Assembly (NCBI GenBank): GCA_964494625.1
Contig: CAZBRT010000001.1
Location: forward strand, 496,001-560,000
From: UBA2784 sp964494625
GTDB lineage: Bacteria > Pseudomonadota > Alphaproteobacteria > Micropepsales > Micropepsaceae
Length of the DNA: 64,000 nucleotides
Reading direction: 5' to 3'
The position numbers and the translations under genes were made by a program. How positions within the stretch are numbered: position 1 is the stretch's first letter; each line of letters starts with the position of its first letter. Below are positions 53,709 through 59,938 of the stretch, one piece after another. The notes under the pieces were generated by a model. It made no database searches. It saw only the letters and a list, made by a program, of their open reading frames with translations, and had not been told where the DNA came from.

Positions 53709-54032
53709 ATGGGTGACCTTACCGCCATTGCTCCTTTGCTCAAGAGCCTGAAAGGCCGCCTTGCTGCGCAAGGTGGCGCGCGGCTTCAGCGTGTGCTGGT
53801 GTTTGGCTCCTATGTGCGGGGTGACGCGCAGCCCGACAGTGATGTTGACGTTGCGGTTGTGCTCTCCGGCATGGTTGATCCGATGGCAGATCTGAATTTT
53901 CTGGCGGGCCTGTCAGCCGATATCACGTTTGAAACAGGCGCTGTGGTGAACATGCTGCCGCTTTCGGTCGATGGCCTTGAGGCGCGCACGGGATTTCTTG
54001 CCAGTCTGCGGCGCGAGGCGGTGGCAAGTTGA
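53709..54032 (+). CDS. MNT-type minimal nucleotidyltransferase, lacking HEPN partner
   Basis: A 107-residue protein of the minimal nucleotidyltransferase fold. GSYVRGDAQPDSDVDVAVVL (about residues 33-52) is the G-S-x(9-11)-D-x-D motif with metal aspartates; another acidic residue (DITFETGAVVN) completes the site. Such proteins usually pair with a HEPN RNase toxin and either block it or modify it. Here the stop is followed by a non-coding AT-rich segment and no HEPN frame of normal size. Residual LEARRLDAE codes just after the stop in a +1 frame, and then a stop; the partner may have been lost. Confidence 0.75.
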   Translation: MGDLTAIAPLLKSLKGRLAAQGGARLQRVLVFGSYVRGDAQPDSDVDVAVVLSGMVDPMADLNFLAGLSADITFETGAVVNMLPLSVDGLEARTGFLASLRREAVAS

Positions 54033-54085
54033 CTCGAGGCACGTCGGCTCGATGCGGAGTAGTCGCCTGCCACTATTGATGGCGT

Positions 54086-54133
54086 TTCAAATGATCGAGG
54101 AGACAATTAGTCATGCCTCCTCAATCATTTGAA
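54086..54133. repeat. Long imperfect inverted repeat after the MNT gene
   Basis: Two 17-base arms (54086-54102 and 54117-54133) pair with a single mismatch (position 11) around a 14-base loop. It marks the sudden change to AT-richer sequence. It may terminate the MNT transcript, though no T-tract follows, or be a mobile-element end. No transposase is near. Confidence 0.7.
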
Positions 54134-54192
54134 TTCCTTGGGCTCAGGTTGTCTCAAAAAATGTTTTCAACCCAGCTTAATTTCTCAGAGCA

Positions 54193-54441
54193 CTATTTCT
54201 CGTGGTGTTTGTGAGGGCTGTTAGAACAATAGCCTGTCGACGAGGAGCCGCAATACACGCACTTTCCGGACCCGCTACCGTGCTGGTGCTTCCCGTGCGG
54301 GCTGTTGCCGCAATAGCCAAAGCCCGACGAACCACAAAAGACACATTTTCCAGGGTTTCCGGTATGCTCGTGTTTCTTATGCGGACTCTTTGAGCAGAAG
54401 CCAAAAGTCGATGAGCCGCAGAATTTGCATTTACCTGACAT
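54193..54441 (-). CDS. Triple CCCH-type putative zinc-binding repeat protein (82 aa)
   Basis: An 82-residue protein consisting entirely of three copies of one 28-residue unit. Each begins Gly-Lys-Cys-x-(Phe/Tyr)-Cys-Gly-Ser-Ser and holds C-x2-C-x7-C-x4-H-x2-H: first unit Cys5, Cys8, Cys16, His21, His24 (plus His26); second Cys33, Cys36, Cys44, His49, His52, His54; third Cys61, Cys64, Cys72, His77, His80. The spacing and the aromatic residue between the first two cysteines suggest small zinc knuckles. It is 4 bases from the HNH gene, with a clear ribosome site (AAGGGGTGAG). Its base composition differs from the surroundings. I do not recognise a described family with certainty; function unknown. 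Confidence 0.72.
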   Translation of the reverse strand: MSGKCKFCGSSTFGFCSKSPHKKHEHTGNPGKCVFCGSSGFGYCGNSPHGKHQHGSGSGKCVYCGSSSTGYCSNSPHKHHEK

Positions 54442-54445
54442 GGAC

Positions 54446-54769
54446 TCACCCCTTCCCTTTGACGCCCCTCATCTGCTCCACCCACTCTTTGTAGCCAGCC
54501 TGCTCTTCTTGCATGCGTTCTTGTACCTTCTGCCTTCTAAGTTCAGGCGACATTAGATCTTGGCTTCGTGAGAGAAGTGAGTTGCATGTCGGACAACTCA
54601 ACTTCAAATTCTCCAGCCCGTCATCACGACGGACCGAAACCTGAACAACATGATCGACGGTGGCAGAATAGTAAGTCGAAAGGCTCGCAAGAAGATCGGC
54701 GTCACAGTATTGGCAGATACCGCGGTCTCGTTCGAACACTGCGCGCCAGATTTTTGGGGAGACTCTCAT
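54446..54769 (-). CDS. HNH endonuclease
   Basis: A 107-residue nuclease with a complete HNH finger. Paired zinc cysteines are in CQYCDA (about residues 19-22) and CPTCNS (about 59-62), and the catalytic region VDHVVQVSVRRDDGLENLKLSC has the conserved Asp-His and the Asn-Leu; the first His of some HNH motifs is replaced here in TVDHV form. The C-terminal 40 residues (PELRRQKVQERMQEEQAGYKEW) form a charged helix that may bind DNA or a partner. It is the first gene of a two-gene operon with the triple-repeat protein. Confidence 0.82.
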   Translation of the reverse strand: MRVSPKIWRAVFERDRGICQYCDADLLASLSTYYSATVDHVVQVSVRRDDGLENLKLSCPTCNSLLSRSQDLMSPELRRQKVQERMQEEQAGYKEWVEQMRGVKGKG

Positions 54770-55157
54770 TTTCTTCTCCTAAATTAAGGTTTTGACAATG
54801 GAACGCTCTCTGATGAGCATGGCTCAATCACGAGCCAAAGAAGCCAACTGTTAATCAGACAATTTTTAATTTCGAAATCTTGGCGGCGACCAAATTTAAT
54901 GTCGGATTGTGGGCAATGACGCACGAACTTGTCAAGGGTCGATGGCTTGTGTCGAAGTCAGAATGCTGCGTAAGCAGATAGGGAAACGTCTGAGAATCGA
55001 GTTTGCTCAGAATTCATATCCACAGCCACGGCGTTGCGAACGGACAGGGCACTATTCGGGGTATGAATTCTTGCGAGCGGGTGAGAAAGGTGTTGGCCTG
55101 CAGGAGTCGGGCAACTTTTGTACGCTGGCCAAACAACTTCATAAGCAAGGACACCCC
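54770..55157. other. AT-rich intergenic segment before the creatininase gene
   Basis: No convincing gene. The first 130 bases are AT-rich (for example TTTTTAATTTCG near 54867) and probably include the promoter of the HNH operon on the minus strand. An open frame runs through from 54909 into the creatininase gene but its upstream part has no family likeness. Composition returns to normal near 55100. Confidence 0.5.
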
Positions 55158-55907
55158 ATGCAACTCCATCAGGCGTCGTGGCAGGAGATTGATACCTATC
55201 TCAAGGGCTCGAAGGGCATCATCGTGCCCATCGGTTCGACCGAGCAGCACGGGCCCAACGGCCTTCTGGGCACGGATGCGATCTGCCCGGAAGTGATTGC
55301 CAAGCATGCGGGCGATGCGGCGGGACTTCTTGTGGCCCCCACTTTCAATGTCGGCCAGGCGCAGCATCATCTCGGGTTTTCGGGCACGATCTCGCTTCGC
55401 CCCTCGACCATGATTGCCGCCATCTATGACTGGTCGATGAGCCTTGCCCGTCACGGCTTCGAGCGCATCTACTGGTTCAACGGCCATGGCGGCAACACGG
55501 CAACGATTACGGCGGCGTTTTCGGAAATCTATGCCGACTGGTCATACCGGCGCGCGGGCGCAAACCAGACGCCCATCCGCCTTTTCCAGCGCAATTGGTG
55601 GGAGTTGTCCGGCATCGGCTCGCTTTGCACGTCGATCTTTCCGGTGGGCGATGGCAGTCATGCGACCGCGTCGGAAGTCTCCGTCACCTATTACGCGTAC
55701 CCGGAAGCGCAAAAGCGCGTGGCGATGAGCCCGAAAATCGCGCCGACCGGCCCGATCCTTGATGCGGATGATTACCGTCGCCGCTTTCCCGATGGCCGCA
55801 TCGGTTCTGACCCGTCGCAGGCGACGCCCGAGCACGGCAAGCGCATTGTCGAAGCGGCGGCCAAAGCGCTGATCGAGGACTATCGAGGGTTCCTTGCGGC
55901 TGATTGA
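55158..55907 (+). CDS. Creatininase-family amidohydrolase
   Basis: Metal-dependent amidohydrolase of the creatininase fold, 249 residues. The metal motifs are PIGSTEQHGPNGLLGTDA (E-x-H-G and a following Asp) and the later FNGHGGN; the HGGN is the second signature. Members open small cyclic or formamide-containing ring systems (creatinine, some pterins, F420 intermediates, 3-amino-5-formamido pyrimidines), so the substrate is unclear. Start ATG 55158 has an AAGGAC ribosome site. The gene is on its own. Confidence 0.85.
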   Translation: MQLHQASWQEIDTYLKGSKGIIVPIGSTEQHGPNGLLGTDAICPEVIAKHAGDAAGLLVAPTFNVGQAQHHLGFSGTISLRPSTMIAAIYDWSMSLARHGFERIYWFNGHGGNTATITAAFSEIYADWSYRRAGANQTPIRLFQRNWWELSGIGSLCTSIFPVGDGSHATASEVSVTYYAYPEAQKRVAMSPKIAPTGPILDADDYRRRFPDGRIGSDPSQATPEHGKRIVEAAAKALIEDYRGFLAAD

Positions 55908-55933
55908 AGTTTTGCGGCTCTGCCAGCAAGCTC

Positions 55934-56356
55934 TCAACCTTCCACGCCGCCCATGCGGCAGACATGCGCCCATTCAGCATCGGTGACGGGCTGAACTGAC
56001 AGGCGCGTGTGCTTGACGAGCATCATCTCCTTCAGGGCGGGCACGGCCTTCACCGCTTCCAGCGTGACGGGATTTTTCAGGGCGCCGCGTGCGACGACCT
56101 GCACGGCGACCCACGGCGCGCCCGCATCGGCTGTCGGATCGGGAAAGGCCTCGCGGATGATTTCCACAATCCCGACAACGCGCTTTTCCTCGACCGAGTG
56201 ATAGAAGAAGGCGAGGTCGCCCTTTTTCATCCGCATCAGATTGAGCTTGGCCTGATGATTGCGCACGCCCGTCCATGGCTCGCCCGCCTTGCCGCGCGCC
56301 ATTTGGTGATCCCATGAGAACGTTGCCGGTTCTGATTTCAGAAGCCAGAAGGCCAT
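55934..56356 (-). CDS. EVE-domain protein
   Basis: A single EVE domain (140 residues), PUA-like fold, which in related proteins recognises modified bases in RNA or DNA. It begins with MAFWLLKSEPATFSW and has GVRNHQAKLNLMRMKKGDLAFFYHS, which shapes the base-binding pocket. EVE genes often lie next to YCII genes in Alphaproteobacteria (as here) and other EVE proteins accompany restriction or defence systems. Full length. Confidence 0.88.
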   Translation of the reverse strand: MAFWLLKSEPATFSWDHQMARGKAGEPWTGVRNHQAKLNLMRMKKGDLAFFYHSVEEKRVVGIVEIIREAFPDPTADAGAPWVAVQVVARGALKNPVTLEAVKAVPALKEMMLVKHTRLSVQPVTDAEWAHVCRMGGVEG

Positions 56357-56390
56357 GGCGCGTGGAACCCCGCCTCAAATTACTCAAATG

Positions 56391-56423
56391 AAAAGGACGC
56401 GTATGGGTTTTCCATACGCGTCC
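56391..56423 (-). terminator. Intrinsic terminator of the YCII gene
   Basis: A perfect 12-bp stem (56395-56406 with 56412-56423), loop 5 bases. On the minus strand it is followed by TTTTCATTTG. It lies 25 bases past the stop of the YCII gene. Confidence 0.8.
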
Positions 56424-56448
56424 CTTCAGGTCACGAAAAAACCGGGTG

Positions 56449-56835
56449 TCAGCCCGCCTTGTTCTGAACGCGGCGCTGGCCGCCGGCGCCTGCACCGGCT
56501 CCACCACCCTGGGCCTTGTTGGCAGCGCGCTGGGCTGCGGCACGGCGCTGCTGCGGATTGTTGACCAGCCAGAGCCAGGGGCGGATGTCCACCGCCTCGA
56601 AAAGGCCTGCCTTGTTGTAGGGCTCATTGTCGGCCCAGGCCTTGGCGCGCTCGGCATTCATGGCGTCGATCACGACCATGGTGCCGACCATGCGCTGGCC
56701 ATCCGGGGTCACATAGGGGCCGGCCAGCTTCACCATCTGGCCCGACGAGCGCAGATATTCGATGTGGGCATTGCGTGTGTCGTTGCGCAGCTCAAGCGTG
56801 TTGGGCTTGTCGATGCAGTTGAGGACGAAAAGCAT
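56449..56835 (-). CDS. YCII-related protein with low-complexity tail
   Basis: A 128-residue protein; residues 1-95 are a YCII (dimeric ferredoxin-like) domain: MLFVLNCIDKPNTLELR at the start, the conserved His and Asp in ARNAHIEYL and AWADNEPYNKAGLFE. The C-terminus (about 97-128) is Ala/Gln/Gly/Arg-rich and ends in QRRVQNKAG, which is not usual in the family. It has its own terminator. The exact activity of YCII proteins is poorly known; some are peroxidase-like or stress-associated. Confidence 0.85.
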   Translation of the reverse strand: MLFVLNCIDKPNTLELRNDTRNAHIEYLRSSGQMVKLAGPYVTPDGQRMVGTMVVIDAMNAERAKAWADNEPYNKAGLFEAVDIRPWLWLVNNPQQRRAAAQRAANKAQGGGAGAGAGGQRRVQNKAG

Positions 56836-56856
56836 GTGGAGTCCTTTTGAGGTCAT

Positions 56857-57283
56857 GCGGGTGATTTTTGCGATGCGCGCTGGGCCCCCGCGATGTGCCC
56901 TGATGCGCCCGGCCTTTGACCCGAACCGACGTCTCGTCTGCGTCTTCCCGCGACCGATGAGATGCGTGGGCCCTTGTCAAAGGCCCGCAGTTCTATCCCG
57001 GCCTTCGGCCAAAGGTCCAGCAACGCCCCGCACGGAGAGCGTAAAAAGATGGGGAATGCGTCGGACCGGCCCTCCCCGCATTCCCTCAGTAACCACGAAT
57101 GGGTGCGGGGTGCCCTCATGACAACTGAATGATTCGTTGAATGTTCAGACCTGTTTGTTACAATCATGCGTCAAGCCCGCCCGCTTGGGACTGATTCCGT
57201 CAGGATCAGCGCTCCCAAGAGCAACGAGGTGCGGCAGACAGGGTTGAAACTGCCGGAATGCCTTCGAAGGGACGGGCCGTGCC
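56857..57283. other. 427-bp gap before the TetR gene
   Basis: No convincing gene in any frame. It contains a minus-strand terminator-like hairpin at 57040-57085 (listed separately) and runs up to the TetR start. This is the position where gpsA is usually found between tsaD and the YCII gene in related genomes, but nothing like a dehydrogenase remnant was recognised. Confidence 0.4.
57040..57085 (-). terminator. Minus-strand hairpin with T5 tail, no gene assigned
   Basis: A perfect 9-bp stem (57052-57060 with 57077-57085), 16-base loop; on the minus strand it is followed at once by ATCTTTTTAC. It looks like a terminator for a minus-strand transcript starting between 57090 and 57283, where no gene is seen; possibly a small RNA. 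Confidence 0.4.
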
Positions 57284-57934
57284 ATGGTGTGCAAGGAAAC
57301 AATGCGTTCGCAGATCCTGCTCGCGGCCAAGAAGCGCTTTGTCCATTACGGCTATGCCAAGACGACGATGGCGGAGATCGCGGCCGACCTCAACATGTCG
57401 CCGGGCAATCTCTATCGCTACTTCCCCGGCAAGATCGACATTGCCCAGGCCATTGCCGACGAGGCAAGCGAAGAGACGCTCGCGACCTTGCGTGAAATCG
57501 TGCAAAAGACAGGGCTTTCTGCGCGCGCCAAGCTTTCGCTCTACATGCACACCGAGCTTGAGATCACCTACCGGATGCTCGATGCCGATCCGCGCATTTT
57601 CGAAATCGCGCAGTTCATCAAGAAGGAGCGGCCGCATCACGTGAACACACAGCTTGCCGAAGAGCGCAAAGTGATGCGCCTGTTTCTGGAAGAAGGCGTG
57701 CGCAGCGGCGAGTTCGAGATTCCCGATTACGAGTTCACGGCGGAGATGATTCAGTGCGCGACGCTCAAATTCCGCTTTCCGCAGCTCTGGTCGGTTCTGC
57801 CGCTTGACCGGCTGAAGCGGGAGCTTGATGGGGTGCTGGCGCTCATTGTTGATGGGCTTTCCGCCAGGGAGACACGTCGCATTGCTGCCCCGACGATCCG
57901 ACGCTCTGAACCACACGATACAGCGGTTATTTGA
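57284..57934 (+). CDS. TetR-family transcriptional regulator
   Basis: A 216-residue TetR/AcrR regulator. Helices 1-3 lie in residues 7-47, with the HTH segment TTMAEIAADLNMSPGNLYRYFPGK, and the remainder is a helical ligand-binding domain. It is followed by a 171-bp control region with a symmetric operator and promoter, then by three related membrane micropeptides. The arrangement suggests that the regulator controls them and perhaps itself. The ligand is unknown. Confidence 0.88.
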   Translation: MVCKETMRSQILLAAKKRFVHYGYAKTTMAEIAADLNMSPGNLYRYFPGKIDIAQAIADEASEETLATLREIVQKTGLSARAKLSLYMHTELEITYRMLDADPRIFEIAQFIKKERPHHVNTQLAEERKVMRLFLEEGVRSGEFEIPDYEFTAEMIQCATLKFRFPQLWSVLPLDRLKRELDGVLALIVDGLSARETRRIAAPTIRRSEPHDTAVI

Positions 57935-57988
57935 TTTTCCTATTCATATCAGAATGATAGACGCAAAATGTTTGCAGGTCACATTTCG

Positions 57989-58019
57989 GAATGAAAACTG
58001 AATAAAACGAATTTCATTC
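57989..58019. promoter_or_regulatory. Candidate TetR operator
   Basis: GAATGAAA (57989-57996) and TTTCATTC (58012-58019) are perfect inverted 8-mers with a 15-base spacer, immediately before the -35 element of the micropeptide promoter. A bound regulator would therefore block polymerase or sit next to it. The flanking AT-rich DNA shows further partial copies (for example ATTCATATCAGAATGAT near 57943). Confidence 0.5.
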
Positions 58020-58020
58020 A

Positions 58021-58049
58021 TTGCTTCTCCGTCAGGCGTGATCTATATC
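58021..58049 (+). promoter_or_regulatory. Candidate sigma-70 promoter of the micropeptide genes
   Basis: TTGCTT (58021-58026), 17 bases, TATATC (58044-58049), about 57 bases before the first micropeptide ATG. It adjoins the candidate TetR operator. Confidence 0.55.
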
Positions 58050-58105
58050 TTTCTCATCGGAAGGCGAGAGGCCGTTCCGATCAGAATAGAAAGAAAGAGA
58101 TCGCC

Positions 58106-58246
58106 ATGACCAAGACCCTCCCCCGCAGTGCAGCGCCCGCTCCCCGCCTCGGCCAGCGCCTGTCGAATGTCGCCGTCACGATCGTGCTCAGCGCCTACGG
58201 CTTGCTCTTCGCCGTCCAGCAGCTCGGCGCCGTCCAGATCGTCTGA
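58106..58246 (+). CDS. Membrane micropeptide A (46 aa)
   Basis: A 46-residue peptide with a basic, proline-containing N-terminus (PRSAAPAPRLGQR) and one hydrophobic segment (VAVTIVLSAYGLLFAV, about residues 22-37), ending QIV. It has a purine-rich ribosome site (AAAGAGA). It aligns with the two downstream peptides through RL-x(7)-V-L-x-A-Y-x(3)-F-x-V. The frame is GC-rich with strong third-position bias, as in real genes. Probably one bitopic inner-membrane peptide; function unknown. A toxin-like, transporter-regulator or structural role is each possible. Confidence 0.6.
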   Translation: MTKTLPRSAAPAPRLGQRLSNVAVTIVLSAYGLLFAVQQLGAVQIV

Positions 58247-58288
58247 TCCAGACCCCATCCAGAATTCACCCGAAAGGACCCGATTATC

Positions 58289-58414
58289 ATGACCAACTTC
58301 GCCCGCAAGAACCCCGCTCTCTCGAGCCGCCTCCAGGCCGCCATCGCCGGTGGCGTGCTTGCCGCCTACGCCATCGTCTTCGTTGTGTTCGGCGTCGGCA
58401 GCAATCTGGTCTGA
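58289..58414 (+). CDS. Membrane micropeptide B (41 aa)
   Basis: A 41-residue peptide with a basic N-terminus (NFARKNPALSSR) and a hydrophobic helix from about residue 18 to 37 (AIAGGVLAAYAIVFVVFGVG). A GAAAGGACCC ribosome site precedes it. It is nearly identical to the peptide encoded 190 bases downstream and a clear paralogue of micropeptide A. The downstream copy differs by three residues in the N-terminus (Asn to Ser, Asn to Ser, Leu to Phe), so substitutions are concentrated outside the membrane part. Confidence 0.65.
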   Translation: MTNFARKNPALSSRLQAAIAGGVLAAYAIVFVVFGVGSNLV

Positions 58415-58478
58415 TCCAGACCTCGGCCCCTATCCAGAATTCAGCCGACCAGATTTCACCCGAAAGGACCCAAGTGTC

Positions 58479-58604
58479 ATGACCAGCTTCGCCCGCAAGA
58501 GCCCCGCCTTCTCGAGCCGCCTCCAGGCTGCCATCGCCGGTGGCGTGCTTGCCGCCTACGCCATCGTCTTCGTTGTGTTCGGCGTCGGCAGCAATCTGGT
58601 CTGA
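58479..58604 (+). CDS. Membrane micropeptide C (41 aa)
   Basis: Tandem duplicate of micropeptide B: 41 residues (MTSFARKSPAFSSRLQ at the start), an identical membrane segment and C-terminus. A GAAAGGACCC ribosome site precedes it. It is followed by 70 bases and the first terminator of the array. Purifying selection on the peptide is suggested by the reading frame being retained in both copies; the number of differences is too small to test by eye. Confidence 0.65.
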   Translation: MTSFARKSPAFSSRLQAAIAGGVLAAYAIVFVVFGVGSNLV

Positions 58605-58676
58605 TCCAACAACGGCAATCGTTCCAGAATTCCCCGGCCCCACGCCTCCCCCCAGATGTCCGTGCGGCCGGCTCCC

Positions 58677-58712
58677 GGCCCGGGTTGCGAAAGCAACCCG
58701 GGCCTTTTTTTT
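58677..58712 (+). terminator. Strong GAAA-tetraloop terminator (array unit 1)
   Basis: A perfect 12-bp stem (58677-58688 with 58693-58704) closed by a GAAA tetraloop and followed by eight T. It ends the micropeptide transcript and is the best-preserved unit of a four-fold array. Confidence 0.92.
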
Positions 58713-58720
58713 GTAAAGAC

Positions 58721-58755
58721 TGGCCGGGTTGCGAAAGCAGCCCGGGCCTTTTTTT
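58721..58755 (+). terminator. Terminator array unit 2
   Basis: The same hairpin as unit 1, 44 bases downstream, with small stem changes (CGGGTTGC and GCAGCCCG about GAAA) and a T7 tract (58749-58755). It is still likely functional. Confidence 0.75.
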
Positions 58756-58763
58756 GCAAAGAC

Positions 58764-58840
58764 TGGTCGGGTTGCGAAAGCAACATGGGCCTCTTTTTCA
58801 TTGAGGGGTGGCCGAGCTGCGAAAACAGCAGGAGCCTTTC
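58764..58840 (+). repeat. Degenerate terminator copies (units 3 and 4)
   Basis: Two further copies with GCGAAA cores at 58774 and 58819. Unit 3 keeps GGGTTGC/GCAAC and CTCTTTTTC; unit 4 keeps only GCTGC/CAGC and a mixed TTTCTC tail. Together with units 1 and 2 they form four tandem units of about 44 bases, with decreasing quality toward tsaD. Confidence 0.75.
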
Positions 58841-58846
58841 TCATTC

Positions 58847-59908
58847 TCAGGCTTCGTCCAGCGGCCAGCGGGCGCGGGGCGCGAAGGACAAGGCATCGGC
58901 GGGAATTTTTCCGGCCGCCAGATGTTCCAGCCCAGCCCAGGCGATCATCGCGCCATTGTCTGTGCAGAGTTTTCCGGGCGGCGCGATGAAGGTCGCGCCC
59001 TCGCGTGCACAAACCGCCGTGAGCCGCGCACGCAAAGCCGAATTTGAGGCGACGCCACCGGCCACCACAAATCTGAGATCGCCGCTTTTGCCGCGCGTCG
59101 CCTTGCTGACGTAACGCAGCACCGCGCGCGTGCGGGTCTCCAGAATATCCGCCACCGCCTCCTGGAAACTTGCGGCAATGTCCGCGCGCGCCTCAGCCGA
59201 GAGCGCTGCGACATCACCGGCGGCATAGCGCACAGCGGTTTTCAATCCGGCGAGCGACAGGTCAAAACCTTCGCGGTCGAGCAGCGGCCGGGGAAACGCA
59301 AAGGCGCGCGGATTGCCTTCGCGTGCCACGCGCTCGACGGCCGGGCCGCCGGGAAAACCCAGGCCCAAAAGCTTCGCCGTCTTGTCAAAGCTTTCGCCCA
59401 CCGCATCGTCGATGGTCTCGCCAAGGATCTGATAGCGGCCAAGGCCCGTCACCAGCACAAAGGCCGAATGACCGCCCGAGACCAGCAGCAGCACGTAAGG
59501 AAAAGGACAGGCGCTGACGAGGCGCGCCGTCAGCGCATGACCCTCCAGATGGTTTACCGGGATGAGCGGCTTTGCCGCGCCCAGTGCAAGCCCCTTGGCC
59601 GTCATCAGCCCCACAATGACCCCGCCGATCAGGCCCGGCCCTGCGGTTGCGGCAATCGCGTCTACATCCCTGAGTGCAAGCCCTGCCTCGCCAAGCGCCC
59701 GCGCAATCACCGCATCGAGATGGCTGATATGGGCGCGCGCGGCCAATTCCGGCACGACGCCGCCGAAGGGCGCATGTTCCTCGATCTGCTGGGCAATGAC
59801 ATTTGAGAGGATTTCGGCGGGCGCCGCATGGTCGGGATGGCCGCGCACGACCGCAGCGGCGGTTTCGTCGCAGCTTGTCTCGATGCCAAGGACGGTCAGG
59901 GCCTTCAT
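58847..59908 (-). CDS. tsaD: tRNA N6-threonylcarbamoyladenosine transferase TsaD
   Basis: Transfers the threonylcarbamoyl group from TC-AMP to A37 of tRNAs that read ANN codons; 353 residues, ASKHA fold. VLGIETSCDETA at the start, the iron/zinc motif HLEGH near 111-115, and GLGFPGGPAVERVA are all intact. ATG at 59908 gives the standard start; an open frame running much further upstream antisense to hemC is not part of the gene. It is divergent from hemC with 106 bases between. The usual neighbour gpsA is missing. Confidence 0.96.
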   Translation of the reverse strand: MKALTVLGIETSCDETAAAVVRGHPDHAAPAEILSNVIAQQIEEHAPFGGVVPELAARAHISHLDAVIARALGEAGLALRDVDAIAATAGPGLIGGVIVGLMTAKGLALGAAKPLIPVNHLEGHALTARLVSACPFPYVLLLVSGGHSAFVLVTGLGRYQILGETIDDAVGESFDKTAKLLGLGFPGGPAVERVAREGNPRAFAFPRPLLDREGFDLSLAGLKTAVRYAAGDVAALSAEARADIAASFQEAVADILETRTRAVLRYVSKATRGKSGDLRFVVAGGVASNSALRARLTAVCAREGATFIAPPGKLCTDNGAMIAWAGLEHLAAGKIPADALSFAPRARWPLDEA

Positions 59909-59938
59909 GGCGTCTTCCTGCACAAGGTTGGCATCCCA

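Larger units (their letters stand above)
58253..58604 (+). repeat. Direct repeat carrying micropeptide genes B and C
   Basis: Two copies, about 58253-58420 and 58433-58610, share an identical CCAGAATTCA start, the CCCGAAAGGACCC leader and about 95% of the 126-base coding part. The second copy has an extra 14 bases before its leader. It is a recent tandem duplication of gene plus leader. Confidence 0.85.

Noticed and set aside
54193..54441. The 84-bp periodicity as a CRISPR array
   Set aside because: The period encodes a protein repeat in frame, there are only three units, and there are no conserved short repeats with unique spacers or cas genes.
56853..57167. A 104-codon minus-strand frame in the gap before tetR
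   Set aside because: No ribosome site or domain, and a terminator hairpin lies within it.
58677..58840. The 44-bp periodicity as a CRISPR array
   Set aside because: The repeated part is a hairpin with a T-tract and the spacer parts are also repeated.
58287..59012. A minus-strand frame with repeats over the micropeptide genes
   Set aside because: It is the complement of the duplicated micropeptide genes and the terminator array, with no ribosome site.
58656..59114. An open frame through the terminator array with repeated Cys-Glu-Ser peptides
   Set aside because: The apparent peptide repeat is a by-product of the repeated hairpins and the frame runs antisense into tsaD.
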